From contig JAEDOA010000002.1 of NCBI GenBank assembly GCA_016302195.1, positions 1 to 41,125 of the forward strand: 41,125 nucleotides of DNA, in the 5' to 3' direction. Each line of letters opens with the position of its first letter. Position 1 is the first letter of the stretch. Below are positions 31,003-39,934 of the stretch, one piece after another. The notes under the pieces are model-generated. The model was not told the DNA's origin. It saw only the letters and a program-made list of their open reading frames with translations, and did not search any database. The position numbers and the translations under genes are program-made. This DNA comes from Erysipelotrichaceae bacterium. GTDB taxonomy: Bacteria; Bacillota_I; Bacilli_A; Erysipelotrichales; Erysipelotrichaceae.

Positions 31003-32304
31003 TTATGATTCAGCAACAATATTTTCTATTGCGTATAGCGGCAGATTCAAAAGCCAATCTTCCTTCTTATAATCAGCCATTGAAGTACGAACAGACAATT
31101 CAGGTTCAAACCTCTCTCGATAGGTTTTGAGACTCTTTGCTCTCAAGTTTGTTTCGGCTTTTACTTCAATAGGAACAATCTGTTCACCGGTATCAACGAC
31201 AAAATCAATTTCGCAAGAGCCTCTGTCATTGGTGTAATAGTAAACGCCTAAATCTTCAATCGTTTTTAATTGCTGGCAAACATATTGTTCGGTCAAAGCT
31301 CCTTTGAATTCAACGAAAAGGTCATCACCGTCAAGCAGTGTACGCTGACGAAGACCTGTCATACATCCGAGGAGTCCCACATCGACTATGAAAAGTTTGA
31401 ATGCTTTCAAATCCTCATAAGCTTTCAACGGAATACCTGCCGCATTCACACGACTGACTTTGTGCACAAGTCCGCAATCAGAAAGCCACATAATCGCAGT
31501 TTCATATTCTCTTGCTCTGCCGCCTTCACGAACAAGGCCATAAATAAACTTCTTATTCTCTCTGGCGAGCTGCGACGGAATACTGTTCCAAAGCATACGG
31601 ATTTTCGGGACAATCTCGTTCGGTGCGTGTTTTGAAAAGTCTTGTTCGTATGCCGCAAGGATTCTTTTCTGAATCGCACGAACCTCATTGAAATCTTTAC
31701 TTTCGGCAAAACTTTGAACTGCTTCCGGCATACCGCCGACAAAATAGTAGTGTTTCAATGCGTCAATATATGTTTGCTTAAAGCTTGTGATCATTTCATA
31801 ATCCTGATTTTTCAAAAGCTCTGCAAAACGTTCATTGCCGGTTGCCATTAAAAACTCACTGAAAGAGAGAGGATAGAGCTTTAAGAAATCGACCTTGCCG
31901 ACAGGAAATGAGGTGCCCTGATGTAAAGCAATTCCCAAAAGAGAACCGGCGCATACAATGTGATACTGCGGGGCGTTCTCATAAAAATATTTAAGAGAAG
32001 CAAGTGCTCTCGGCACTTCTTGAACCTCGTCAAAAATCAGCAGGGTGTTTTCAGGATTGATTTTGCGTCCGGCATACAATTCCAGTCCCATAATCAGGCG
32101 GTCTGTATCTAAGTCTGCTGAAAACAAATCCGCCATTCTAGAATTAGAATCGAAGTTAATATATACAGTATCCGCATAAGCCTGTTTACCAAACTCCTTC
32201 ATCAGCCAAGTCTTGCCGACCTGTCTTGCACCTTCAATAATCAACGGCTTGCGGCGCTTATTGTTTTTCCATTTATATAATTTTTCAATCGCAATTCGGT
32301 ACAT
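31003..32304 (-). CDS. AAA-type ATPase with DUF4143 domain
   Basis: A 433-residue protein of the widespread AAA_14/DUF4143 family. Walker A is GARQVGKT (25-32), Walker B is LLIFDEVQEVPRAL (about 93-106), SLLGIALH is the sensor region, and the C-terminal DUF4143 part carries CEIDFVVDTGEQIVPIEVKAE, a PD-(D/E)xK-like nuclease signature. Function is unproven; members are accessory genes often on mobile DNA. ATG 32304 is chosen because GGAGG lies 6 nt upstream; an ATG five codons earlier is before that site. The gene is visibly richer in G+C and in codons such as GCG, CGG and CCG than its neighbours, so recent horizontal acquisition is likely. Confidence 0.88.
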   Translation of the reverse strand: MYRIAIEKLYKWKNNKRRKPLIIEGARQVGKTWLMKEFGKQAYADTVYINFDSNSRMADLFSADLDTDRLIMGLELYAGRKINPENTLLIFDEVQEVPRALASLKYFYENAPQYHIVCAGSLLGIALHQGTSFPVGKVDFLKLYPLSFSEFLMATGNERFAELLKNQDYEMITSFKQTYIDALKHYYFVGGMPEAVQSFAESKDFNEVRAIQKRILAAYEQDFSKHAPNEIVPKIRMLWNSIPSQLARENKKFIYGLVREGGRAREYETAIMWLSDCGLVHKVSRVNAAGIPLKAYEDLKAFKLFIVDVGLLGCMTGLRQRTLLDGDDLFVEFKGALTEQYVCQQLKTIEDLGVYYYTNDRGSCEIDFVVDTGEQIVPIEVKAETNLRAKSLKTYRERFEPELSVRTSMADYKKEDWLLNLPLYAIENIVAES

Positions 32305-32455
32305 ACTGAACCTCCACATTATAAATCAAAATTAATATATCACTATATGCCAAAAAATGCAGCGATTATTTGAGTGATTAATACATTTTTTACAGTGAAC
32401 TTAGCAAAAACGCTCTTACTTATTAATTATGTTATTCCAAAGTATCATCTCAAAG

Positions 32456-32548
32456 TTACAAAGTATCAACGAGAACAATAGTACCTTCGGTGCCGGCAGG
32501 AGGTCCATTGAAGTCCTTTGCCAACTTTACAACATCTAACTCTTTCAC
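32456..32548 (-). pseudogene. DUF4926-family fragment
   Basis: From GTG 32548 (AAGGGG 7 nt upstream) 30 codons read VKELDVVKLAKDF..., then AGTEGTIVLV, the N-terminal half of DUF4926 proteins, whose usual ending with a YEVEF-type strand is missing. Just after the break GATACTTTG occurs twice about 20 bp apart, a possible deletion scar. DUF4926 genes commonly sit in small gene cassettes beside toxin- or immunity-like genes. Confidence 0.55.
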
Positions 32549-32623
32549 AATTATTCCCCTTTATTACGATCATGACAGAGTATATTCCGTATTTGAAGTT
32601 AATGCTGTTATCATTTTTAAAAA

Positions 32624-32945
32624 CTAATCATCTAATACAATAATGCCTTCTTCATCCATGGTCTCTAAGGCTTCAAACACACTAACAATGCTATCAGCAT
32701 CTTCATCAAACACGCATAACTCTGTAAACCATACCACATTGACCCATTTTACCAAAGCGTCTTTTTTCAATTATACCGTTAAGCAAAAGTTGGATAGCAT
32801 TTACAACATCACTTCGTCTGATACGATATGCTTTTTTGCGCTCGACATTATGAAGGTCTTCACCGATTGCCTGTTGCAACTCGGTTTTAGTAATCTCCAA
32901 TTTACGATATAAGCTGATATGCTATTCAATATTAGATTCTCTCAT
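32624..32945 (-). pseudogene. small conserved-looking gene broken by a nonsense codon and a frameshift
   Basis: The ATG at 32945 overlaps the stop of the upstream 112-residue gene (ATGA). Reading gives MRESNIE, then TAG (32922-32924), then in frame HISLYRKLEITKTELQQAIG...RIRRSDVVNAIQLLLNGIIEK. At a run of six A (32762-32767 on the plus strand as T) the sensible frame shifts by one, continuing DALVKWVNVVWFTELCVFDE...ALETMDEEGIIVLDD and a TAG at 32624. Changing TAG to CAG and removing one A restores a coherent protein of about 105 residues. I cannot name the family. Part of the foreign patch. Confidence 0.65.
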
Positions 32946-33280
32946 AGTGCTCTTAACCTTTCGCTTTCCAAATCCTCAACCACGAAACTACCGTCGTTGA
33001 TTTCGTTCAAGCGAGCAACTATTTGCGCGATAAGATCAAGCATAATTTCTTTTTCCGCTTTCTCTTTTTCATAATCAAACCAGCACGGTACATTATGCGT
33101 GTCGAACTCATAATAGGAACTGAACATCTGTCCCACTCTGCGATTGGGTTCCCTAAGTACAGGATCATTATCGATTACATCGATGCCGGTTAAAGGCTCG
33201 CCAGTTTCAATATCGCTCATCCAAATAGGACCTTGAAGGTAATCTAGCTGGATTTTTATTACTTGTTTTTCTGTTTTCAT
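32942..33280 (-). CDS. conserved-looking small protein of unknown function (112 aa)
   Basis: A 112-residue soluble protein: KIQLDYLQGPIWMSDIETGEPLTGIDVIDND near the start, SSYYEFDTHNVPCWFDYEKEKAEKEIMLDLIAQIVARLNEINDGSF near the end. The acidic, Trp-rich nature recalls immunity or adaptor proteins of small polymorphic cassettes, but I cannot assign it. GGGAGG lies 8 nt before the ATG. It is coupled by ATGA overlaps both to the remnant upstream and to the broken gene downstream, so these were one operon. It is the only member of that cluster that appears intact. Confidence 0.7.
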   Translation of the reverse strand: MKTEKQVIKIQLDYLQGPIWMSDIETGEPLTGIDVIDNDPVLREPNRRVGQMFSSYYEFDTHNVPCWFDYEKEKAEKEIMLDLIAQIVARLNEINDGSFVVEDLESERLRAL

Positions 33281-33420
33281 TTTCCATACCTCCCGATAAG
33301 CTCAAGTGCTTCTTTTTCTCCAATCGGATACGCAGAAACAATATATCCGTTTTTCCCCACACCAGATAGCAGATAGTATTTCCTACTAAAATACGGAGTA
33401 ACATCTACTCCAATTACCAA
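33277..33420 (-). pseudogene. C-terminal remnant of a larger gene upstream of the 112-aa gene
   Basis: An open frame reads LVIGVDVTPYFSRKYYLLSG, then VGKNGYIVSAYPIGEKEALELIGRYGK and TGA, which overlaps the next ATG. It runs up to a stop at about 33431 with no proper start or SD, so it looks like the tail of a truncated gene, though a TTG-initiated 47-residue protein cannot be excluded. Confidence 0.45.
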
Positions 33421-33520
33421 AAGTATAATTCATCTTGCCAAAAAATCAGGTTCTTTTTGAAAATTATCACATTATATTGTTGCGATATTCACATATAAAC
33501 ACAAGTGGACAACAATTATG

Positions 33521-33598
33521 GGGCTGTAAAAAAATAAATTTTTATTAATCTATCAAGAGGTTTACAGCCTCTTATAACCAATTTGTTTCTTGTTATAA
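33521..33598 (-). terminator. composite hairpin region after phoR
   Basis: Three overlapping inverted repeats lie after the phoR stop: TTATAAC/GTTATAA (33572-33578, 33592-33598), AAGAGG/CCTCTT (33555-33560, 33568-33573) and GGCTGTAAA/TTTACAGCC (33522-33530, 33561-33569). An A+T palindrome with T-run (about 33530-33545) gives the best termination tail on the minus strand. The first and last hairpins use shared bases and cannot all form together. Confidence 0.45.
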
Positions 33599-33605
33599 AT
33601 TATCA

Positions 33606-35255
33606 TTAGTTAAATGTTACTGTAAACTTACTGCCTTTTGATTCAACAGATTCCACTTTTATTGTAGCTGCAATATTGTCAGCAGCATGCTTTACTATTG
33701 ATAAGCCTAGTCCAGTACCACCTGTTTTTTTGGAATGACTCTTATCGATTCGATAAAATCTCTCGAATATTCTACTCTGTTGCGATGAAGGAATGCCCAC
33801 ACCACTGTCTATAACTGACAAGCTAACTTTGTCATCCTCTTTATTAATTTCAATCACAACAGAACCGTTTTCTTTATTATAAACTATCGCGTTTTCGCAT
33901 AGGTTATAAACTATCTCATATACACATTGCTTTATAGATTTTACTGTTGTTGGACCACCTTTAATACTCATAGCAACATTTTTATTGTTTGCTAAGACAG
34001 TTAATTCATCTATTACTTCCTGAGCTACAGAATATAAATCTATTTCCGTTTTTTCTTCACTAACCTTTTCATCAAGCTTTGATAAAAGGATAATGTTATT
34101 TATTAAAATCAACAAACGCTCTGATTCCTTTTTAATATTCTGGTAGAAAGTATGTTTATCTTGCTCCTTAACCAAATCATTTGCCAGCAAGTCTGCACTT
34201 CCAATAATCGACTGAAGCGGTGTTTTTAGTTCATGAGAAACGTTTGCGGTAAACTCCTGTCTATTTCTTTGCGCATATTCAATTTCTGTTATATCAAAGC
34301 AGATAATAATGATACCTATTATTTGATTTTCACTCTTTATACAATTAAAAATATATTGATAAATGGACTGATTATGTTCACTCTTTATTTCGGTTCTTTT
34401 ACCACTTAATGCTGTATTTACTGCTTTTTCAACATCTAAATCTCTATTAATAACCAATAAGTCTTTTCCTTCTACTGGTCCATCAACATTAAAAATCTTC
34501 TTTGCTGCATCATTAATTCTGATAATAACACCTTTGTTATTTAGTAAAACCAATCCCTCATTCATTGAGGAGATAATCTGATTAAATTCCTCGCTTTTTC
34601 TTTGTAGTTGAGATAACTGATCTTTTATCTGTTGATGCTGCAAATTCAGTTTTTTAAGAATTGGAGACAGCTCCACGTAAGTGTCATTTTCAATTGGATC
34701 ATTCAAGTTCAAATCAACTAAAGGCTTAACAATATCAATAGACATTTTTTTAGCCAATATCGATGCAAGCATTACTGATAATAGCACAACAACTAAAACA
34801 TAGGGCAGCATTGTTAACAACAACGCGAATATAGAGATATGACTGAGTGATATTCTTAATACATCCCCGCTATTTAACAAAATAGCCTGATACATTGTTT
34901 TCTGCATCATTGTTTTTGAATAGCGTTCGCTTATGCCATAGCCTTTACTATAAGCATCTAATATTTCTATTCTATCCATATGATTCTCCATTTGATTTGA
35001 ATCAAACTGACTATCATAAATGACATCACCGACTTTGTTGATTAAGGTGAAACGATATTGTGTTGTATAAAACTCATCCAAAAAAGCTCTATCCCCTTTT
35101 TCAACATTGTAAGCCGCAACAGCAAGTATTTCCTTCATATTTATTTCTTCGCTTTTTTGAAAGTAGTCATAAATAAAACTGCTTGTTACTATCGAAGCAA
35201 AAACAAGTACTAAAGTAGATAATAATACAAACGAGCGAAATATTCTTTTAGTCAT
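33606..35255 (-). CDS. phoR: phosphate-regulon sensor kinase PhoR
   Basis: A 549-residue sensor kinase. Membrane segments (7-29 and 142-168) flank an extracytoplasmic PAS-like domain; a HAMP-like linker, a cytosolic PAS domain (about 222-325, FNQIISSMNEGLVLLNNKGVII), H-box FTANVSHELKTPLQS (His341), N-box YNLCENAIVYN and G-boxes VIDSGVGIP and GGTGLGLSIVKH follow. The PAS-containing architecture and the pst/phoU context identify it as PhoR, which senses phosphate limitation through Pst/PhoU or cell-wall signals. Its start overlaps the phoP stop by 8 nt. Last gene of the pst operon. Confidence 0.9.
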   Translation of the reverse strand: MTKRIFRSFVLLSTLVLVFASIVTSSFIYDYFQKSEEINMKEILAVAAYNVEKGDRAFLDEFYTTQYRFTLINKVGDVIYDSQFDSNQMENHMDRIEILDAYSKGYGISERYSKTMMQKTMYQAILLNSGDVLRISLSHISIFALLLTMLPYVLVVVLLSVMLASILAKKMSIDIVKPLVDLNLNDPIENDTYVELSPILKKLNLQHQQIKDQLSQLQRKSEEFNQIISSMNEGLVLLNNKGVIIRINDAAKKIFNVDGPVEGKDLLVINRDLDVEKAVNTALSGKRTEIKSEHNQSIYQYIFNCIKSENQIIGIIIICFDITEIEYAQRNRQEFTANVSHELKTPLQSIIGSADLLANDLVKEQDKHTFYQNIKKESERLLILINNIILLSKLDEKVSEEKTEIDLYSVAQEVIDELTVLANNKNVAMSIKGGPTTVKSIKQCVYEIVYNLCENAIVYNKENGSVVIEINKEDDKVSLSVIDSGVGIPSSQQSRIFERFYRIDKSHSKKTGGTGLGLSIVKHAADNIAATIKVESVESKGSKFTVTFN

Positions 35256-35922
35256 CTATTCTCTCCATTTTATAGCCAACCCCAATTACTGTCTGAATGT
35301 ATTTTCCGCATTGTGATAGTTTTTGTCTTAAATTTTTAATATGCATATCAACCGTTCTAGACTCACCAACATAATCTGTCGACCAGATTAAAGACAATAA
35401 TTGATTTCTTGAGAATACTATTCCTACATTTTCCATAAACAGTTTTAAAAGTTCATACTCTTTTAAGGTTAATGACACTTTTTCTCCATCAACTTTTACG
35501 ACATGCTCTTTTGTGATTAAGCTGATTTTCCCCACATTTAAAACAGAATCAAAATCACTTGAAACTCTTCTGAGAACTGCTTTTACTCTTGATACCATCT
35601 CCATGACGCCAAAAGGTTTTACAAGATAATCATCTGCACCATTATCTAGACCTGAAACTTTATCCATCTCAGTACCTTTTGCGGTTGCCATTATTACAGG
35701 TATCTTGCTTGTTTCACTGCTGCTCTTCAATTCCTTTAATACTTCCAATCCATCTTTTTCAGGAAGCATTACATCCAATATTATTAAGTCAGGTTTTTCC
35801 ACCTTTAATTGTTCAAGCATACTTATCCCATCAGAAAAACCCTTTGCTTCAAAACCAGTTTGTTTTAAAGCATATACCTCAATGTCACATATGGTCTTAT
35901 CATCATCAACACACCAAATCAT
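35248..35922 (-). CDS. phoP: phosphate-regulon response regulator PhoP
   Basis: A 224-residue OmpR-type regulator. Receiver: acidic cluster D6-D8, phospho-acceptor D50 (LIILDVMLPEKDG), T80, K102 (LVKPFG). DNA-binding domain: LTLKEYELLKLFMENVGIVFSRNQLLSLIW, then ESRTVDMHIKNLRQKL and IQTVIGVGYKME. Being in the pst-phoU operon it is the PhoP/PhoB regulator; the TTTACA direct repeats upstream of pstS are its likely binding site. It starts 11 bp after phoU. Confidence 0.92.
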   Translation of the reverse strand: MIWCVDDDKTICDIEVYALKQTGFEAKGFSDGISMLEQLKVEKPDLIILDVMLPEKDGLEVLKELKSSSETSKIPVIMATAKGTEMDKVSGLDNGADDYLVKPFGVMEMVSRVKAVLRRVSSDFDSVLNVGKISLITKEHVVKVDGEKVSLTLKEYELLKLFMENVGIVFSRNQLLSLIWSTDYVGESRTVDMHIKNLRQKLSQCGKYIQTVIGVGYKMERIDD

Positions 35923-35933
35923 TTTTACTCCTT

Positions 35934-36566
35934 TTATTCGCCAACTATGCTAAATATTACCCAATTAGCTATATTAACAGCATGGTCGCTAATCTTTTCA
36001 TAGTATTTAGCTATCATTAATACATCAGCCAAGTATTCTCCATTAATGGAATCTGCTGATACCTGTTTAATCAAATCAGCTTTTATTTGATTAAACATGT
36101 TGTCAACCACATCGTCATATTGAACAACTTCTTTCGCTTTTATTATATCTAATTTAACATAACTATCAATTGATTTTTTTACCATGCTATTGGTTTCGTT
36201 AGCAATTTTTTCCAATATTTCCAAATTGTTATAGTTGTTTTTCCCTAAAAATCTTAAAATCTCAGCAATATCAGTTGCTTGAATTCCAATTCTATTTAAA
36301 TCATAAATCATCTTCAAAGCAGCGGATATTACTCTTAAATCTGTCGCAACTGGCTGTTGTTGAAGTAGCAATTTTAGACATATTGACTGTATTTGTGCTT
36401 GCTTCTGTTCAATCATTTGTTGACAGGCAAGTACTTTTTGATATATTTCTTCACTACCATTTGACAAATTATCATTTATTCTTTTCAAACTCTGTTCGCA
36501 TAAAGCGCCCATTTCTATCATGGTTTTATTTAATATATTTAATTGTTCATCCAATTTGCTTCTCAT
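35934..36566 (-). CDS. phoU: phosphate signalling protein PhoU
   Basis: A 210-residue PhoU with two three-helix repeats. The first has ICLKLLLQQQPVATDLRVISAALKMIYDLNRIG with the conserved E/D-x-D-L-R metal motif; the second has ADVLMIAKYYEKISDHAVNIANWV, the other metal/PhoR-contacting motif. PhoU damps PhoR signalling and the Pst transporter when phosphate is ample. ATG 36566 is chosen because pstB ends one base before it and GGAAGG lies within the pstB tail 10 nt upstream; a longer ORF would run 28 codons into pstB. Confidence 0.94.
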   Translation of the reverse strand: MRSKLDEQLNILNKTMIEMGALCEQSLKRINDNLSNGSEEIYQKVLACQQMIEQKQAQIQSICLKLLLQQQPVATDLRVISAALKMIYDLNRIGIQATDIAEILRFLGKNNYNNLEILEKIANETNSMVKKSIDSYVKLDIIKAKEVVQYDDVVDNMFNQIKADLIKQVSADSINGEYLADVLMIAKYYEKISDHAVNIANWVIFSIVGE

Positions 36567-36567
36567 A

Positions 36568-37320
36568 TTATCCGAACCTTCCTGTAATATAGTCTTCTGT
36601 TCTCTTGTCTTGTGGTTTTGTAAACATTCTCTCTGTATCAGAATATTCAATTAAATCTCCTAATAAGAAGAATGCTGTTTTATCTGAAATACGCAAAGCC
36701 TGCTGCATATTGTGAGTAACAATGATTATTGTGTAATCTTTCTTTAATTGTAGTGTCAATTCTTCAATCTTACTTGTTGAAATTGGATCTAGCGCACTTG
36801 TAGGTTCATCCATCAGCAGCACTTTTGGTTGAATTGCCAATGCTCTAGCAATACACAAACGCTGTTGTTGACCTCCTGATAAGGCCATAGCACTTTTTCT
36901 TAAACTATCCTTTACTTCATCAAATAAAGCTGCCTTCTTCAAGGACTGCTCTACAATTTCATCAAGTTTCAAACGGTTTTTAATCCCACAAGTTCTTGGA
37001 CCATATGCAACATTATCATATATGCTCATTTCAAATGGATTTGGCTTTTGAAATACCATCCCAACCTCTCTTCTTAACTGACAGACATCAACTTTTTTAT
37101 CATATATATTTTTACCATTATAATAAACATCACCTGTTATCTTTACCGAATCCACCAAATCATTCATTCGATTAAGTATTTTCAAAAAAGTCGATTTTCC
37201 ACAACCAGAAGGGCCAATTAACGCTGTTATTTCTTTATCATTTATGGATATGTTTATACCTTTTAATGCGAGAAAATCTCCATAGTATAGACGCAAATCT
37301 TCTGTTTTAATTATTTCCAT
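36568..37320 (-). CDS. pstB: phosphate ABC transporter ATP-binding protein PstB
   Basis: A 250-residue ABC ATPase: Walker A GPSGCGKST (36-44), Q-loop VFQKPNPFEMSIYDNVAYGPR (PstB-specific), signature LSGGQQQRL, Walker B VLLMDEPTSALDPIS and switch His IIVTHNMQQA. It powers high-affinity phosphate import with PstA/PstC. The ATG overlaps the pstA stop by one base. Confidence 0.97.
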   Translation of the reverse strand: MEIIKTEDLRLYYGDFLALKGINISINDKEITALIGPSGCGKSTFLKILNRMNDLVDSVKITGDVYYNGKNIYDKKVDVCQLRREVGMVFQKPNPFEMSIYDNVAYGPRTCGIKNRLKLDEIVEQSLKKAALFDEVKDSLRKSAMALSGGQQQRLCIARALAIQPKVLLMDEPTSALDPISTSKIEELTLQLKKDYTIIIVTHNMQQALRISDKTAFFLLGDLIEYSDTERMFTKPQDKRTEDYITGRFG

Positions 37321-38177
37321 TAACTCAGTCTCCTTTTCTTTAATTTAGAAGCAATCTTAACTGTTAATATATTAATAATAAACGTTAATATCATTAAGAT
37401 TGCGGCGATTTGATAACCAACCTGTATTTCTCCCTGCTCTTTAGCATATACATAAAGAGCGACAGTTAGAGATGCTCCTGATGAGAATAGACCACTGAAA
37501 TAATTCTTGCATGCATTGCTTATGCCAGCAGTATAGATTAGAGCTGCTGATTCTGAAATTATTCTGCCAATTGCTAAAATACAGCTTGTAACTATTCCAT
37601 CAATACAGCCTGGAATAACTACTGTTGTTATCATTCTAAACTTACCAGCCGATAAGGCATAAGCCCCTTCTCTATAACTGTTTGGAACAGTTTTTAAACT
37701 CTCTTGGACAGTTCTCATAACAGTTGGTAAATTCATAATAACCAATGTTAAACATCCTGCTAATATTGAAGTCCCAATATTATTTGAGAATATTAACATA
37801 CCAACCAAACCGTAAATAATTGACGGAATAGCACTTAATGTTTCTGAAGCGTATTCTATTATCTTAATAAGCTTTTTGTTTTTTCCATACTCATTTAGAT
37901 AAATTGCTGCTGCAGTTCCAGCTGGAATTACAACAATAATCGTTGTAAATACAATATAAATGGTATTAACAATATTTGGCCATATTCCTATTGATTCATT
38001 AATATAACTTGGTTTTGATACGATAAAATGCCAACTGATATCTTTTAGTCCCTTAAACAAAACAAATATGATCATCCATAAGATTAATGCAACAGTGATT
38101 AATATAGACAAAACCATTAATACTTTTAGTATGATGGTAAACAGTCTTTTTTTTCTACTTAATTTATTATCACCCAT
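37320..38177 (-). CDS. pstA: phosphate ABC transporter permease PstA
   Basis: A 285-residue permease with six membrane helices; AAIYLNEYGK and the cytoplasmic EAA-type loop SYREGAYALSAGKFRMITTVVIPGCIDGI contact PstB. It starts one base after the pstC stop. Together with PstC it forms the phosphate channel. Confidence 0.95.
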   Translation of the reverse strand: MGDNKLSRKKRLFTIILKVLMVLSILITVALILWMIIFVLFKGLKDISWHFIVSKPSYINESIGIWPNIVNTIYIVFTTIIVVIPAGTAAAIYLNEYGKNKKLIKIIEYASETLSAIPSIIYGLVGMLIFSNNIGTSILAGCLTLVIMNLPTVMRTVQESLKTVPNSYREGAYALSAGKFRMITTVVIPGCIDGIVTSCILAIGRIISESAALIYTAGISNACKNYFSGLFSSGASLTVALYVYAKEQGEIQVGYQIAAILMILTFIINILTVKIASKLKKRRLS

Positions 38178-38178
38178 A

Positions 38179-39051
38179 TTAATTCTCCTGTCCCTTCTTT
38201 AAGAAAATGTTTAAAAAAGCATTAATCAACATAATGAACACATATAATACTAATGCTATTGAAAATAAAGCATTTCTTTGCAGGGAACCAACTGAAGCAT
38301 AACTCATTTCCGAAGATATCGCTGTTGTTAAAAAGCGAACGCTATCAAATAATGTTGGCATATTTGCTACATTTCCCGATACCATAACTACTGCCATCGC
38401 TTCGCCTATTGCTCTTCCAATAGCCAAAACTATTGCTGAAGCGATTCCGCTTTTTGCTTTAGGAATTGTCACTTTAATGATAGTTTCTTCCTTTGTTGCT
38501 CCTAATGCAATAGACCCATCTTCATATTCCTTTTTTACTGCATCAAGGGATGTTACTGAAACCTTGATAACATTTGGCAATATCATGATTGTCAATACAA
38601 CTATTGCTGAAGCAAGTGTAGCCCCATCGCTTAATCTGAACACTTTAGCTACTGTTGGAACTAAAACAACCATTCCGATTAACCCGACTACAACTGAAGG
38701 GATAGATGCTAACATGTTAATAAAACTTTCAATGACTGATCTTACTTTTTTGTTAGCATATCTTGAGATATATATAGATGATAATAATCCTACTGGTACT
38801 GCTAAAACAGTTGCTGCGGCTGTTCCATATACACTTGTTAAAATAAATGGCAAAATGCCAAAAGAAGGCTCTTGTGCAGTAGAAGCCCACTTTTTACCAA
38901 ATAGGAAATTAATTAATCCAATTTCTTTAATTGCCGGTATTCCAGATACAATCAAGTAAACTGTTATTAATAATACACAAGCAATAGTCAACATCCCAAA
39001 TATTAGAAATACAATATATGCTATGTTTTCGACTATTTTGTTTTTTTTCAT
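38179..39051 (-). CDS. pstC: phosphate ABC transporter permease PstC
   Basis: A 290-residue permease with six membrane helices. Marker segments are INFLFGKKWASTAQEPSFGILPFILTSVYGT, PVGLLSSIYIS and the EAA loop KKEYEDGSIALGATKEETIIKVTIPKAKSGI. TGAGG lies 5 nt before the ATG. A stem-loop separates it from pstS. Confidence 0.95.
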   Translation of the reverse strand: MKKNKIVENIAYIVFLIFGMLTIACVLLITVYLIVSGIPAIKEIGLINFLFGKKWASTAQEPSFGILPFILTSVYGTAAATVLAVPVGLLSSIYISRYANKKVRSVIESFINMLASIPSVVVGLIGMVVLVPTVAKVFRLSDGATLASAIVVLTIMILPNVIKVSVTSLDAVKKEYEDGSIALGATKEETIIKVTIPKAKSGIASAIVLAIGRAIGEAMAVVMVSGNVANMPTLFDSVRFLTTAISSEMSYASVGSLQRNALFSIALVLYVFIMLINAFLNIFLKKGQEN

Positions 39052-39056
39052 AAAAA

Positions 39057-39085
39057 CCTCAAAAAGTTGTTGAAATCAACAACTT
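39057..39085 (-). terminator. intercistronic hairpin between pstS and pstC
   Basis: AAGTTGTTG/CAACAACTT is a perfect 9-bp stem with a 4-nt loop, followed by TTT-GAGG-TTTTT on the minus strand. It overlaps the pstS stop and adjoins the pstC SD. It probably causes partial termination or stabilises the pstS message, giving more binding protein than permease. Confidence 0.65.
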
Positions 39086-39878
39086 AGTTAGCAGGTACAA
39101 CTCCAGCAGCAACCATCAACTCTTTTCCCTTATCAGAGAAAGTATAGTCAATAAATTTCTGAGCATTCTCACTTAATTCAACATTTTCTTTTACTGCATA
39201 TACAAATGGTCTTTGTAATAGATATGTTTTATCAAGAATTGTTGCTTCGCTAGCAACTACACCATTTATTTTTAATGCTTTTACAGTATCCTTAACTGAA
39301 GCTAATGATGCATAACCGATCGCATTTGGATTTGATGAAACAGCTGTAATAACATCACCTGTTGATAATAATTCCTGTTTATATAAGCACTTATCTGTTG
39401 TAGAAGTAATAGATTCAAATCCATCTCTAGTTCCACTACCTGCTTCTCTACCGATTAATACGATATCACTATCATCTCCACCTAATTGACTCCAATTAGT
39501 GATTTCACCTGTAAAGATTTTTGCTAGAGTTTCCATATCCAAATCTTCAACTGTATTTTCATTATTTACAATAACCGCAATACCATCATAGGCAACTACT
39601 ATTTCTTTTAATCCTTGTTGCTTTTCACTGTCTTTCAAGCTTCTGCTTGATAAGCCGATTTCACTTCTTCCTTCAATAACAGCCTGAATTCCTGAAGATG
39701 AACCAGTAGCATTATAATCAACTGTAACTCCCGTTTCTTCTAAGAATCCTTCAGAAAGCATTCCTATTACTTTACTCATAGATGTTGATCCATCTGTAGA
39801 TACATTTTCGTTTTTCTTTGAACATCCTGTTGTTAATAATGTAATTAACACAAACAATACACAAATTAATTTTTTCAT
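39084..39878 (-). CDS. pstS: phosphate-binding lipoprotein PstS
   Basis: A 264-residue PstS. The signal MKKLICVLFVLITLLTTGC ends in lipobox LTTGC (Cys19). Phosphate-contacting motifs are DGSTSMSKV, YNATGSSSGIQAV, EIGLSSR and IGREAGSGTRDGFES. It captures phosphate outside the membrane for PstCAB. AAGGAAGG precedes the ATG. First gene of pstSCAB-phoU-phoPR, downstream of a Pho box. Confidence 0.96.
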   Translation of the reverse strand: MKKLICVLFVLITLLTTGCSKKNENVSTDGSTSMSKVIGMLSEGFLEETGVTVDYNATGSSSGIQAVIEGRSEIGLSSRSLKDSEKQQGLKEIVVAYDGIAVIVNNENTVEDLDMETLAKIFTGEITNWSQLGGDDSDIVLIGREAGSGTRDGFESITSTTDKCLYKQELLSTGDVITAVSSNPNAIGYASLASVKDTVKALKINGVVASEATILDKTYLLQRPFVYAVKENVELSENAQKFIDYTFSDKGKELMVAAGVVPAN

Positions 39879-39934
39879 ATTTTTCCTTCCTTAGGTGTGA
39901 TTTCCATGTCACAAATAAATAATATTTCCAGAAA

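Noticed and set aside
32643..32912. 89-codon plus-strand frame
   Set aside because: Antisense to the broken minus-strand gene whose corrected frame makes much better protein sequence.
33521..33569. GGGGCTGTAAAAAAA as the solo end of an insertion sequence
   Set aside because: The motif resembles some IS ends, but there is no transposase or second end, and the paired TTTACAGCC explains it better as part of hairpins after phoR.
38477..38959. 160-codon open frame on the plus strand
   Set aside because: Antisense to pstC, which is a certain gene; the composition (many Thr, Ile and Ser) is that of a complement-strand shadow.
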